DNA of 64,000 nt from Ursus arctos (GCF_023065955.2 NW_026622963.1:4099001-4163000); one strand, 5' to 3'; shown: positions 33,021 through 44,960, counted from the stretch's first letter. Translations and numbers: made by a program. The notes: generated by a model not told the origin, from the sequence alone.

Positions 33021-33038
33021 ACTGTACAAAGCGTTTTT

Positions 33039-33435
33039 AAAAAAATATTTTATTTATTTGAGGGGCGCCTGGGTGGCGCAGTCGTTAAGCGTCTGCCTTC
33101 AGCTCAGGGCGTGATCCCAGCGTTTTGGGATCGAGCCCCACATCAGGCTCCTCCGCTGGGAGCCTACTTCTTCCTCTCCCACTCCCCCTGCTTGTGTTCC
33201 CTCTCTCGCTGGCTGCTTCTCTCTGTCAAATTAATAAATAAAATCTTTTAAAAAATATTTTATTTATTTGAGAGAGAGAGAGGGCACAAGCAGGGGGAGA
33301 GGCAGAGCGAGAGAGAGAGAAACAGGCTTCCCATTGAGCAGAGAGCCTGATGCGGGGCTTGATCCCAGGACCCCGGAATCATGACCTGAGCCGAAGGCAG
33401 ACACTGAATCCACAGAGACACCCAGAAGCCCCTTC
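33039..33435 (-). mobile_element. SINEC copy, host of a nested SINE
   Basis: Outer copy: TTTTAAAAAAATATTTTATTTATTTGA at 33034-33061 is its tail side, and 33272-33435 holds the GAGAGAGAGAGGGCACAAGCAG body and degraded head. Its own duplication ACAAAGCGTTTTT lies at 33026-33038 and 33436-33448, with one mismatch. Confidence 0.93.
33062..33250 (+). mobile_element. Young SINEC copy nested in an older SINEC
   Basis: Full-length young copy inserted in opposite orientation in the T-rich tail of the outer SINE. The 21-bp duplication beginning AAAAATATTTTATTTATTTG is at 33041-33061 and 33251-33271. Confidence 0.95.
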
Positions 33436-33439
33436 ACAA

Positions 33440-33755
33440 AGCATTTTTACAGGCGCCGTCTCTAGTTGACCTCAAATAATCCTATGAGATCCACAGAGCA
33501 AGTGTGAGATTAACTGTTCTTACTCATTATGGGGAGGAGCCATATGAAAGTCCATATTTATAGGTCAAACGTGGTTAAATGTTGACGATGTATATGGTTC
33601 AGCCTAATAGTATTATACAAATCATAACTATAATTATTATCATAAATAACAACGATAATAGGCACTTTTTTTTAAAGTGCCTGGAACATTGCTAAGCTCT
33701 TAGCATGTTTTACCTCATTCAGTTCTCACGAGAATTCTGTGAGATGGGTACTGTG
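33440..33755 (-). repeat. MIR fragments
   Basis: AATCCTATGAGATCCACAGAGCAAG (33478) and AGCATGTTTTACCTCATTCAGTTCTCACGAGAATTCTGTGAGATGGGTAC (33702-33751) are antisense MIR 3' ends. Between them is AT-rich filler. Confidence 0.6.
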
Positions 33756-34187
33756 GTGGTTAGAGCAGCGTTCTTCCCGGGTCCCCTTTCCGGGCCCTCA
33801 CACCCATTCCCAGCTGCTGGGAATACAGCCTACCGATGTCTCACAACTCCTTCCCTCGCTGGGAACGGTCCTCGGCCACAAGTCGCTGCCTCCACCAATG
33901 TGAGGCCCAGCCTCAGAGGGCAGCCCATGACTGGCTGATGCGGGAATGTAAAGGCCTGGCCTCCTTGCCTCACTTTGGGACCCTCTGAAGGGCCATCCCA
34001 GCTCAGAGCTCCCTGTCGGATCAGCTGAGGTCCCAGCTGCACCCCCCCACCCGGGGGTCAGCTTTCTCCTTCCAGTGCTGTCCTCTCACTGACTTTACAG
34101 GTGTGTCTCCCAAGAGCACTGCCTGAGGAACCTTCCGCAGACACTTCTCCATCTCGGAGTCTGCTTTCAGGGAACTAAAGCAGGACA
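33756..34187 (+). mobile_element. 5' LTR of an ERV-L-like provirus
   Basis: GC-richer block ending GTGTCTCCCAAGAGCACTGCCTGAGG and ATCTCGGAGTCTGCTTTCAGGG, typical LTR 3' wording, placed directly before a tRNA-Leu-like primer-binding sequence. The start is approximate. Confidence 0.6.
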
Positions 34188-34189
34188 GC

Positions 34190-37085
34190 TGGTGCCAGAA
34201 GTGGTCCTAGAAGTGGAAGTGGGAATTGGGAGAGGGGCCTTTTGCCCTCTGGCTGTCAGTGAAGAGCCCATCCCTGGTCTAGAAGGAAGGCTAGTCCCCA
34301 GCACGCTCTAATTTCATGACTATTAAAACTCACTGCGGGTGAGCTGGGGTGGGATATGGGTGGAGGGAGTCGCAGCGGCTGGTGCAGTGTCTCTGCAAAT
34401 TGAGGGATGTAGTGAGTAGACGGACTACGGAAATGAAGGACTGTAGGTGAGCCCATGGAGCTTTCCAAAGAGGGATAATGACCGTTTCAAAGTGAAAAAT
34501 CACCAAGGCACAAGCTAGAGGGCCTCTGGGGCAACATTTAAGGAAATCCCTCCACAACAGGAGGACCAGGCTGAGGACTTCCTGGTAAGAGTAGCAGAGC
34601 CCCAGAGAGGGTGGAATTCTCCAGCCTTGTGTGCCAAGATGAGAGCCTGTTAGGAAAGGAGTGGGATCCCCATACTCGGGTTGGGGATATAGGAATAGAG
34701 GCAGTTGAGAATCTTTTTATTTCTTTTAAAATTTATTTATTGATTTGAGAGAGAGAGAAAGCAACAGCACAAGTGGGAGGGGCGGAGGAAGAGGGAGAGA
34801 GAAACTCAAGCAGACTCTGTGCTCAGCGTGGAGCCCGACGTGGGGCTTGATGTCAAGACCCTGAGATCACGACCTGAGCCGAAACCAAGAGTCCAACGCT
34901 CAACGTATTGTGCCACCCAGGCACCCCTGCAGCTGAGAATCTTAAACTCAGATTTTTCTGAACCCACTGGGCCTGCAGAAGTTGGCCCACTTCTTGTTGA
35001 GTGGTCCCTCTTTTTGGGAGATCACGTGCAGTTTTAAATGAGGCAGGTGCCTTACAAGATAATGCTCGTCTCCCTCAGAACCTGCCTCCGCCTCCCTTCG
35101 GACCATCTGATGGACACCAAGAGTCAAATCCCAGCTGTGTGGGGCCTGCTAAGGGAGGAGAGGGACTGTTCCCTGAAGGAGCTACCGGATCTGGCAGATA
35201 CCGCCAGGCAGGAAATAGGCACACAGAGCTGAATCCTGAGGGGCCAGATCAAGAGAAGAGGAAAATAAAGCTGGATAAGAGCAGGTGTTGATATGAAAGT
35301 ACTCTCCTGTGATGCAGGATTTAACGCCTGGCAAGGAACCCAGGAGACGGTGCTGACACACTTTCAAGATGGATTTTAGAAGCTTAGGAAAAGCAGTGCT
35401 CCCCGTGAAGCAGCAATGTTCGAGTAGCCGTGGCAGACAGGGGAGGAAGAGGTCAAAAGGCTCCGAGCAGTGGGCGAGCTAGAGTGTTCGTAGCACCCGG
35501 GGCCAGGAAGACCCACCAGCCCACTGTGCTGGGGAGGCCCTGGAGGACACTCTCTTCATTGAGGCGATAAGGAATGAGCTGGTGGGGGTGCCGGGCACTA
35601 GCTTTCCTGACAGTAGGAGATGTTGTTGCAGAACTGGGCTCCCTGATACCCACGGGGATTATGGGATTCCCCAGATCATAGAGGTCAGGAGGTGGTGCCT
35701 AACCTTTAGAACCCAGAGGGCCGTGATCATTGCAATGAGTAGCAAAATCAGCCCAGCACTGAGGAGGGCCTGACCCACGGAGGCTATGGGGACGGCAACA
35801 GAACACCGTGTTCCCAGCGGCAAGATAGATGGGTGGCCAGCAGTGTATTTGTTGCCTACTTTAGACCATGAGAAAAAATCAAGGATGCATGATCGGGGGC
35901 TAAGACAGCCACCTCCAGTAAAAGGTTATGATTCCCTGCCCTGTTTCTGGACCTGAGCCAGTGACCGGAGACCTGTCACGTTATGGCGATGGTATGTGGT
36001 AGGATCTCCGCCAGGCCTTTTCAGAAAGAATCCATGGCCATTACTTGTGTAACTGAGCGTGAGAAAGGGGGGCTAGCAAGGAATTTGAAGAATTGTTGGC
36101 CACAGGGGCTGAACTGACACTGATGTTTGGTGACCCAAGGTGCCATTACACGCCACCCCCTGCGCCATTGGAGGGAGGGGTATGGTCGCCAGGTAACGAT
36201 GGAGCCCTGGCCTAGCTGTAGCTCACAGTGAATTCCCTGGGGTCCCTGGGTGCACTGTGCTTATGTCCCTGTGCCTGAGTAGATAGTTGGAATGGACGTA
36301 TTTGGTAGTTGGTAGAGCCCCAATATTGGTTCCTTGCCCTATGGAATAAGAGCTAGTATCGTAAGGACATCCAACTGGAAGTCTCTGAACCTACCCCCTC
36401 CCTGGCCAGGATGGCACCTCAGATACATGGCTGTGTCCCAGGGGGAATGGCAGGGATCAGTGCCACTCTCCAGGGAGAAAGAACGCATAGATGGCGGATT
36501 CTATCGTATTCCCTTTTAATTTCCCAGCCTGGCCGCGACAAAACTGTATCAAATGGCTGACGAGCGTAAATGACCACAAATTTAACCAAGCAGCAGCCCC
36601 AACTGTTGCTGTTGTGCTAAGTCCGTGTGCTGTCTTGGCTGGAGCAGGTCAGCACGGCCTCCAGGACGTGATGGACGATCGTGATCTCTTTATTGCCTCC
36701 TTTCCTACATCAGAAAGGAGAATTCAAAGCAGTTCACATCACATGGAGCAGAGAACAGGACACACTGGGGTCTTGCATCAGGCCGATGTTAACTCTCTGC
36801 CTTCCGTCCGGATATAGTCTGAAGGGACCTAGACCCTCCGGGCAATTCTGCAGAACATCACGGTCCTGTACCACATCGATGACGTCCTGTTAATGAGACC
36901 GAATGAGCAAGAAGGGGTAAGTATACTCATTCACTCTAGAGGATGGGAGATAAATCTTACCCAGATTTAGGGCCGAGACGCATCAGTGCAACATAGAGAG
37001 GTTCAGTGGCCTAGGGACACCCGCTACAAAGTAACGAATGTAACAACTGGTGGGACATTGCCAGCCCAAGTGAGTCTGAGTTGGC
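34190..37085 (+). mobile_element. ERV-L-like provirus remnant, 5' internal part to RT
   Basis: It begins with TGGTGCCAGAAGTGG at 34190-34204, close to the tRNA-Leu primer-binding site known for ERV-L. Degraded gag-side sequence follows. A reverse-transcriptase frame shows VMDDRDLFIASF near 36667 (palm-type motif) and YHIDD at 36869-36883, the RT active-site box, followed by VLLMRPNEQEG. Stops and shifts separate the pieces, and 3' pol, integrase and a 3' LTR in the same orientation are missing. RT would copy the viral RNA, but this copy is dead. Confidence 0.7.
34716..34928 (-). mobile_element. SINEC copy inside the ERV
   Basis: Reverse, full-length. The duplication GCAGTTGAGAATCTT at 34701-34715 and 34929-34943 has one mismatch. 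Confidence 0.94.
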
Positions 37086-37149
37086 GTGAGACTGTCCCCC
37101 ACAGCGGCAGCTGATGTCACAGGTGGTGGAGGGGATGAGACCGGGGCAC

Positions 37150-37295
37150 TAGAGATGTTTACTGTAACTCATTTGACACACGAGGCAAGTAGGTCTTAGA
37201 GGGGTTAAATAAACTGCCCCCAAACACAGAGCTGGCAAACGGTGGATCTAGGATTAAAATCTAACTCTGACTTCAAAGCCTACATTCTTTAATGA
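37150..37295 (-). repeat. MIR fragment
   Basis: TAACTCATTTGACACACGAGGCAAGTAGGTCTTAGAGGGG and ACACAGAGCTGGCAAACGGTGGATCTAGG are antisense MIR. This marks where the ERV sequence has ended. Confidence 0.8.
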
Positions 37296-37344
37296 GTTGT
37301 AGAGCTAAGGAGCCTGGGAACAGGGAGCTCAGGTGGCCTCTTGT

Positions 37345-38100
37345 TACGTATTGGGTTCCCGGGGAAGCAGGCTCGGAGACAGATCGGCGAGCCGGAAGGT
37401 CACCCGGCAGTGCTGTCAGGAGCAGCACCCCTGGGGGCTGGGGGACCGTGGAAGAAGGCAGATCTGGGCGGACAGGGAGGTTGGAGTATGATGCAACGGG
37501 ATAGAGACCTCAGACAACCCTACAGCTCTGCAGAGGTGTCCCCTGCTGACGAGAGGGGACCGAGCCTTTATATTCCAGCACGGAGGCAGCCTTTGGGCTG
37601 TCCCAGGAAAAGGAGGTCACCTTCAGAGGGGACTCCGCGGAGTGCTGTCAGGCGCTAACACTTCCAGCTGCCGGGGCAACACCACTCCAGCCCTGAAGGA
37701 GCATGGGGCGCCTGGGAGCTCAGACCCTTAAGCATCTGCCTTCAGCTCCAGTTATGATCTCAGGGTCCTGGGATCGAGCCCCGCATCGGGCTCCTTGCTC
37801 AGTGGAGAGCCTGCTTCTCCCTCTCCAGCTCCCTCTGCTTGTGCTCTTTCCCCCTCTCTCTGTCAAATAAATACATCTTTTAAAAAATACACCACAGCAC
37901 CCATGACACTTCTCTGGGTCCCCACCACTAGCGGCTGGTCAGGCACACAAAGGTAGGGGCACTGACTCAGGACTTAACAAGGTTAGGCCTGTTTTTCCAG
38001 CGCTGTAATGTGCTTCCCTATCTCAGAGTGCACGACCAAGACCGGGGGCTCCAGCTGCGGGTCATTGATTGGAAAGAACAGTAACTCACTCCAATTCGGT
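37345..38100 (-). mobile_element. Inverted LTR related to the 5' LTR, split by a SINE
   Basis: GGGTTCCCGGGGAAGCAGGCTCGGAGACAG at 37351 is the near reverse complement of the LTR 3' end at about 34150-34175. CpG-rich text continues to 37690 and may resume after the SINE to about 38100. It lies opposite to the provirus just upstream. The right border is uncertain. Confidence 0.5.
37705..37887 (+). mobile_element. SINEC copy
   Basis: GGGGCGCCTGGGAGCTCAGACCCTTAAGC head with small deletions, CTCCTTGCTCAGTGGAGAGCCTGCTTCTCCC body and AAATAAATACATC tail. Confidence 0.93.
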
Positions 38101-38159
38101 TGAATCGGAAGGAGGGGGTATTTATTAAGTAAGAAGCTCATTGGCATCCAAGAAGAGAG

Positions 38160-38330
38160 AAGACGTCATTCATTCAAAAGTGTGTCCTGAGCGCTTCCCG
38201 TAGGCCAAGCTCTGCTCTAAGGGCTGGAGACACAAGAAGGTCAACTACACTCCGGCCCTGCGGGGTTTCCTTTCTATGGAACGGGACAACAGGGAAGCCC
38301 TGGTCCTCCAGGGCACCAAGGAGACTTGCC
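38160..38330 (-). repeat. L2-like fragment
   Basis: CATTCATTCAAAAGTGTGTCCTGAGCGCTTCCCGTAGGCCAAGC and GGGCTGGAGACACAAGAAGG follow the antisense L2 3' region. Confidence 0.65.
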
Positions 38331-40750
38331 TTCCTGAGAGGAGGAGAAGCAAAATACTCTCGTCCTTTCATAAAGAGCCTACAGGAAAAGAACACTCAGT
38401 TAATTTCTCACCTGATTATCTGCCATATATAAGGAAACGAGTAACGAAGGGCTGGTAACAGTTATTACCTCTGGGCGGGTGGCAGGGGAGAGTAAGATGG
38501 GTGGAATGGGGAAGTAAAGGGGAACTTGAACTTCAGCTTCGTGCCCCCCTCCCCACTCCCTTTCCACTGCTTCCTTATTTGCCCTCGTGCCCAGGGGACA
38601 GCAGCTGCTGTGTGCAGGGCTGCGGCCAAGACAGCGCCAGCTCTCGCCTCAGCCCTGGCTTCGGGTCTGGAACAGCCGTGGGAATGTCCCTGTCCTGTCT
38701 CCTCTGTTCCTTCACTCCAGGGACTCCTCGTGCTGTCCACTGAGAAGGGAGAAGCAGGGACTTGGAGGTTCCATTCAGTGGGGTGCATGCTAGGGAGTTG
38801 GGGGGGCAGTGAAAGAGTCCTTTTACAGACTTTCATTTTTTACTCCGTACGGTGCTGCACGACTTGAATGTTTTCTAACACATGTGATTTGTAGATCGTA
38901 TGTGAGCTGTTGCTGTTTCTTTATTTTCTCTCTTACCTTTTTTTTTTTTTTTTTGACATTGCAGAAAGAAGCCGCTGGCTGGCAAACCAGGCCTGGCTCC
39001 AGACTTCCCGAAGGAATGACTTCTAGGCCAGCACCTGCCTTTGGCTAAGGTGCTGAGGCTGACGGTGGTGAGGTTGCCTTCAGGAATCGAGGCCTGTCTT
39101 CCTGGGTTCTCCTTCTGTGTCCTCATCCCCTCCCCTCTCTTGCTGCCACCTGTTCTATTGAATGTTTCTGATTCTGATGGTGGGTCTCCTTATGAGATCA
39201 GAGGTCTCTCCAGACGGGCTTTCTCTCCCTTGGGACCTTTGTGCCTTATGTTGGACCTTCTTGCTCAAGGCAAGAGCTCTGTGTCCTGAGAAAAGAACCC
39301 TCAGCAGCAGCAGGTGACGGCACACTCCCCCCAGAGATGACCTGTGTGTCTCTGGGGGACAGCCAGGCTGGCTTTGGAGTCATATCGGAGGGCGGTGGAC
39401 AGCCACGAATTGCTCCTGCTCGGCAGCCGACGCCCACTTTTCTGGCGAACAGCGCAATTTTGCTTTGGCAACGGACCCTTCTGTCATTTGACATAGTTTT
39501 GGTGGGACATCCCATCAGGGACCCCACCTCCCCTGGCCAGAAGATGAGCTAGGTCACCCCAATGATGCCACCAGATACTCCTCCTAGGAAGCTGGATCTT
39601 GAGCAAACGATACAGACACAGAAAGTGTTTGGGGCTAATTTATTCTCATTCTCGTGACTTCCCTCTGGGGTCTACCTCCTAGATTCCTGGAACTGTCCTC
39701 CTGCTGCTTCTTCTGGAGCCTGGGGCTGCTGCAGCTTTTTCTTAGGTTCTCTGTTGTCTCACATCTTCTGGGGAAGTGCTTGCTGAGTAAATTACCCAGA
39801 GTCCATTTCTGCAGCTTACCCACCTAAGGCCCCTGACCAATATGGCACCCGTGCCTCCTAGGTCTCTCAAGCCCCATCTTCTCCCCAGTGGCTCGGGCTT
39901 TTCAGTTTGTGTGTATGGGTGGTCTTGCTAACTTCAGCTGTGTTTCATTGACGCCGTGGATGTGACGTGGGCAGCCGCAGAGCAGGCCAGGTTGGGTATT
40001 AGGCGCTAAGAGGGATGGTGGGGTCAGCTGGATTCATATCCCAGCCCCTGAGCCAGGCTGTCGAACTGGGACTGCACAGCCCTGGGAGGGGGCCTGTGGC
40101 AGATACAGGCAGAGCCTGAAACCACAGGCTGAGCACACCGCATCTTCTAGAAGCACCAATCTGAAGATTTTATGGGGGTGGGGGAGACATGGTTTAAAAA
40201 AATTTTTTTTAATTAAATACATATATATTTTGGCGTAGAATATAAGAATCTGCAAGAATTTTTATGAGAACACAAATGTGTTCTAAGAAATTTCCTACTG
40301 GCAGAAAGCCAATTCCATATGCATATGTAAACCTCTTGGCAGTACACATTCCTTTCTGCAACTATAAAGAGTTCTTTGGTAGAAATTTAGAGAAACACCG
40401 ACCAATGGTGTTGGGAGCTTTGATTAAACCACACAGGCTGTTCTAATCCAGGTCCCCTTCTCCGTCTGCCCTCAGATTCCTTTCAGGCTTGGGCTACAAG
40501 TGGGGGCCTCTCAGACTCCTGTTATCCCTGACATCTTTTCACAGACCCTAATTACTGCTACCTTGTTAAAAATGGGCAACCTCGTTAACAATCACTCACC
40601 AGAGAAAGAGCCCCTCCTTCCACGAGTAAATTCAGGAAGCTTAAAATCAGGGAGTGTGGTGGGTCTTATGATGGAAGAGAAGGAAGTCAGTAAATAAAAC
40701 CCAAATCTCTCTTTTGTTGTGCCTAAGATTCTAAATATATAGATTCCTAT
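38331..40750. other. Mostly single-copy-looking sequence
   Basis: About 2.4 kb without SINE. 38440-38530 and 38830-38890 may be two halves of an old L1 3' end. At 38936-38964 a long pyrimidine tract ends in GACATTGCAG, a textbook splice-acceptor shape, but no open frame with recognisable content or strong donor follows. Frames up to 123 codons overlap on both strands at 38465-38867 and look like compositional shadows. Confidence 0.4.
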
Positions 40751-40754
40751 TATA

Positions 40755-40885
40755 GTCTGGGCATTTTCTACATTTAATCATTACAACCACAAGGCAAAGA
40801 TTTCCATCATTCGCATGATATGATGAAGATACTGGGGCTCATTGAGGCTGAGTAAGTAACCCAAGGTCACACAGCTAATTAGGCC
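40755..40885 (-). repeat. MIR fragment
   Basis: CATTTAATCATTACAACCACAAGGC through GGCTGAGTAAGTAACCCAAGGTCACACAGCTAATTAGG is antisense MIR. Confidence 0.85.
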
Positions 40886-41830
40886 ATTTTTCTGAAATAT
40901 CATTCCTGCTCCATCTCCCCTTTCTAGAGTGCGCACACGGCCTGAATGGGGAACACAGTAAATCCACAAAACTCCAGTCTGAATGGGCTCATTGTCTGCT
41001 GCCTCCCTCCTAATGGGAGGCCTCTGCTTACCAAGAGGACCCTGGCCACCTGGGGCTGGGGGTGCTGGAGAGAGGCACAGAGAGGAGGGGGCCTGAAGGT
41101 CATTTCCCCCAGTGACCCTGTACCATAGAGGTTAAGCTCACGGCCTTTCAGGACAAGCAGGGATGGATTTGAGATTCCACACTCCTACTCACTGTATAGA
41201 TAAGAGGAATGGGACAGGGGGTACAGAAGGTGGGAAGCCCACCACCACCATCAAGCCACAGACCCCCAGAGGCCACAACTCGGTTCAAAGCCAACCCTGT
41301 TCCTAGTGTCTTTGCAAAGAGAAGTGGCAGCTGCTACCCCCCCCCCCCACAACATCTGACCGAGCATTCTTCAGAATGTTGCCAGTTACAGAGGAGCTGA
41401 CGGCGAGGGGCTGTGGCTGGGCCTGGCGGCTCGCCTTGGCTGATCCCACGGCTGGGCCACTCACTCTCATGACTTCATCCTGATCCAAAGGGTCCGGCCT
41501 GCAGGTGCTGCTGCCTCTCCCCCTGACGCCTCTGGCTTGGGAACCCAGCATGGGGCCAGGACTTCTGGACACCTTACTTGTCTTCTGGGTTGGAGTACAT
41601 GGTAGTGACTGGTCCTTGCCGAGGTCCCGTTAGTGGTGAGAGTGCTGTCTCTTGCTGTCAGCTTTCCCAGGATGTCCTATGCAGCAGGGGTGATAACACC
41701 GTGCTCAGGCCACTGGGGCAGACATCCCTTGGGGCTAGGCCCTGAACACATTGACCTAAACATGGGGGATCTGGGATCACGGTACCCTCTACATGAAGAA
41801 TGGGGTTGGTTACTTCACTGCCAAATTTAA
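40886..41830. other. Single-copy-looking sequence with one MIR
   Basis: A MIR head in sense is at 41108-41200 (GTACCATAGAGGTTAAGCTCACGG). A C-run lies at 41337-41348. No coding content is recognised. Confidence 0.45.
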
Positions 41831-41835
41831 ATTTT

Positions 41836-42024
41836 ATTTTTTATTTTTTTTAGAGCATGCAAGCTGGGAGGTGGGGGGCTACAGAGGGAGAGGGAAAGAA
41901 TCTCAAGCAGACTCTCCACTGAATGTGGAGCCTGATGCAGGACTCGATTGCATGACCCTGAGATCATGACCTGAGCGGAAATCAAGAGTCGGATGCTTAA
42001 CCGACTGAGCCACCCAGGTGCCCC
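41836..42024 (-). mobile_element. SINEC copy
   Basis: T-rich tail at 41833-41851, GGGGGCTACAGAGGGAGAGGG body and CTTAACCGACTGAGCCACCCAGG head. Flanks CCAAATTTAAATTTT (41821) and CCAAGTTTAATTTA (42028) are an aged duplication. Confidence 0.93.
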
Positions 42025-42029
42025 TTCCA

Positions 42030-42335
42030 AGTTTAATTTATTTTTTTAAACCTCCTCTTCATTACACATTTCTTTTAAGGGAAGAAATCCCATTGTGCGC
42101 TGTCACACCGACTACACCGTGCGGAGGATCTCACTGAGGAATATTCAGGCCTGGGGGGGAATCGCTAGACTTTCTGTGGCTGGAGGACGGGGCTCAGCCT
42201 TAGATGTGCAGATGCTACAGCTTGGAGAGGGGCTTGAGGATGGTCTGGTTCAGCCCAGAGAGGGAAAGGAGCTCGTCCAACACCGCATGGCCGGCAGGTT
42301 CTGAGCTGATGGGCGCCCGTGGAGGGAGGAGCTGT
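42030..42335. other. No recognisable feature
   Basis: Mixed sequence with no motif I can support. Confidence 0.4.
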
Positions 42336-42339
42336 GTCC

Positions 42340-42440
42340 CAGCTTCTCACGGCTGCGTGTTTGCACCCAGCACAAGGCCTTGCCCATGGTTGGCTCTCAA
42401 CAATTTGTGATGAATGAATGAATGGATGAAGGAATGAATA
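42340..42440 (+). repeat. L2 3' end with (GAAT)n tail
   Basis: CAGCACAAGGCCTTGCCCATGGTTGGCTCTCAACAATTTGTGATGAATGAATGAATGG is the L2 3' terminus with its characteristic GAAT repeats. Confidence 0.78.
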
Positions 42441-42444
42441 GACC

Positions 42445-44690
42445 AGCCAGGCCTGGGGACTGTTCTCTTGTCTCTCTGTGAAGACCTTGACCTTGCCTTG
42501 GCTCTCAAGGAGCTGCTTTGACTGGGGACGGAGGCCGGACCAACGTCGCCGGGGGCAGCGGAGCTCAGCTCGGCATCTCCACCACCCCACACGGTAGCCT
42601 TCATGGAGAAGATGAGCGGAGGAAGTTGCCCAGTGAGTGAATGGATTTGTCCAACGGCTGCGTGGATAAGATATACTGTCCTGCCAGCTATTTCTCCACT
42701 TGGAGAGCCTGGAGGGAGTAGTCCTCACCCGGATCTCCCTAAAGCAGACCTAAGATAAGGGTTTCGTGGTAATTACGGCTGCAATGCGCTTCCCAGTTGG
42801 CAAATGGTGCTCACTCCCCGGGGGTCCTAGAGCTTCCCCAGAGACTCAAGGCTGGTGTTTTTAACCTTATTTTTGAGTTGAATCTGAGGTACCGAGAGGG
42901 CTACGGTGATCTTAGGATCACACAGCTCAACGTGCCCGCACAGGGGCTTTCTTGTGTTCTTTTTTTAGCTCACACGAACAGTCCTCCAGGGCCGGTCTTT
43001 TGTGAATTATGGTGAAGGAAATAGAGACAAGATGGCACGGGGAAGGATGTGATGACACCCGACGGGAAATAATCCGTTACCTTTTAAAAACATTTTCCAA
43101 CCTTAGTGGAAGCATGCGGTTTTCCGTGTGTTCATTGACGCATGAGTCCATCCACGGAAGACCATCTTCGGAGGAATCAAATCATGCGGGGTGATGGGGC
43201 CGGTGCGGGGTCAAGACCGGAGCCGGCAAAGACCCTCTGCCTCGCCCTTGACACACTCACAGGCGTAGGAAGACAGACACTGAGACACTACCATAGCAGG
43301 AAGTCACGTCTCTATTCCTTTATGTGCTGGAAGTTTTCCACTCTTCCAATAGTCCTTGCGGAGAGAACAATTCCCTATACGAAGACCTCTGCAGGAAGTG
43401 GGGGCGCGCATGGGATGGGCGTTTGAACGCGGACCTCAGCAGCTCGCAGTTGTGTGGAGGGTCACGTGTGCACGCCTCCAGTGCATGGGAGTGGGGGGCG
43501 GGTGTGCCCTAGCTGGTTCTGGAAGATCTGAATCCCTCCCACCACATTCCCCATCCCGTCTCCCCAGTCACAGGAACTTTGTAATCACATCCAGCCTGGG
43601 ACTTGAGCAAACACAGCATTCCACCACCCTCTGCAGCCTCTTGTTTGATCTTCCCCCTGGAGACACAGGTCATGAGGAAGAGAAGGGGGAGAGGGGGGCC
43701 GACTGCAGGGAGCGTGTGTGGAGCGCCCTCAGGATCTTCCTTTAATTCAGGAACTGAACACAAGATGCTTGTTCCCAAAGCCCTCCTGAGTGACTGCCAC
43801 CCTGCATTAAAGGAGCTCAGTCCCAGAACTCCAGAGGTCGCTAAGTGCAACCCACTCTGTTTACAGAGCCCAGAAAGGGGCAGTAGCTTCTTTGATGTCA
43901 CCCAGCAGAAAGGAGCAGCTTTGCTTAAGGCAGCCACTCACGGAGCATGATTTCAGAAGCCCGGGAAGAGACTTCCGCTTCAGAGGCTTCCCCACCAGTT
44001 TGTAATGGACCTGAACTGCCTTGCCCGGGAGCCGGCCTTGCGTATCACCACCAGTGATCAGCCTCACCGGCTAACACACCGAGGCGGGGAGGGAGCGTGG
44101 TAATGGACACTCATTTATGCTAGGGTGTGGATGACTGACATGATGGTGTTCTGACCCCCAAGGGGTTGAGGCAGGGGGGCAGAGGAGAGGAGATCAGAAG
44201 GGTGCCAGACCTGCCCAGTCAAGGTGACTGGGGCTCAATCTGGAAGGAGGAGGGCACAGGGCTGGGAGGTGTAAGGCACCGAAGAGAAACATGACGGCTG
44301 CTTTGTAGGCCCTGGCTCCTGTGCCTGATTTCCTCCTTCCTCTGGGAAGGAAGCTGTGAGCTTTCCAAAGTGTCAAATCACTCTTCGAGGCTAATCCTGT
44401 TGCCTTCCAGAGAGAATGTGTTTTAGATTTATTTTCAGACTGCATCCGAAGGTATCAGCAGGGTCATTCATTTCGGCTACCTGGGTTTGGTGGGTGCCTC
44501 CAGCGTTGACACAGAGCCGCACTTCCTTCCTCCAGCCCTGTGGGAAATGAGGTATTTCTCAGGGTGAGGTTTCTGTTGTGTCGTGTTTTGTTTTTTTAAT
44601 AATTTAAGCTCCCTGCTTTATGTATCTAATCTCTTCATATTTTCCATGTGAAAATACTTCTACCGGCGTTTTACGTTCTCTGGGTGTGCT
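42445..44690. other. Repeat-poor single-copy-looking sequence
   Basis: About 2.2 kb with no SINE or L1. An antisense MIR is likely at 42845-42945 (AATCTGAGGTACCGAGAGGG and ATCACACAGCTC). CpG is mildly raised at 43195-43450. Overlapping frames of 115-187 codons occur on both strands (42165-42728 minus, 43509-43950 both strands) with no recognisable domains. Confidence 0.4.
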
Positions 44691-44960
44691 GTAATTGTTG
44701 TTTATAATTTAAATTTAATTTAATCTTTTTCTTTAGTGTTTTTAATTACTTAAGAAATACATACTGGTTGTAAAGGATTCAAAAAATAGAAAAATGTATC
44801 AAGTAAAAAGTAAACATCATTTTATCACTTTCTACTGCTAGGGGTAGCCACTGTTAGCACTTCGGTGTGCATCTTGGGGTTTTCGTTTTGTTTCGTTGTT
44901 TGGTTTTTTGCCGCTGCTTCTTCTTTACCTTTTACCAGAAAAAGGAATTATATGCTACAT
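44690..44960 (-). mobile_element. Old L1M-type fragment, left part
   Basis: AATACATACTGGTTGTAAAGGATTC and CACTTTCTACTGCTAGGGGTAGCCACTGTTAGCAC are reverse L1M-type 3' text. The continuation lies at 46800-47345, beyond the DNA transposon, so the two parts are one interrupted element. Confidence 0.6.

Noticed and set aside
42165..42728. 187-codon minus-strand frame
   Set aside because: It crosses an L2 3' end with GAAT repeats (visible as a repeated IHSFIHS-type peptide), so it cannot be a conserved protein.
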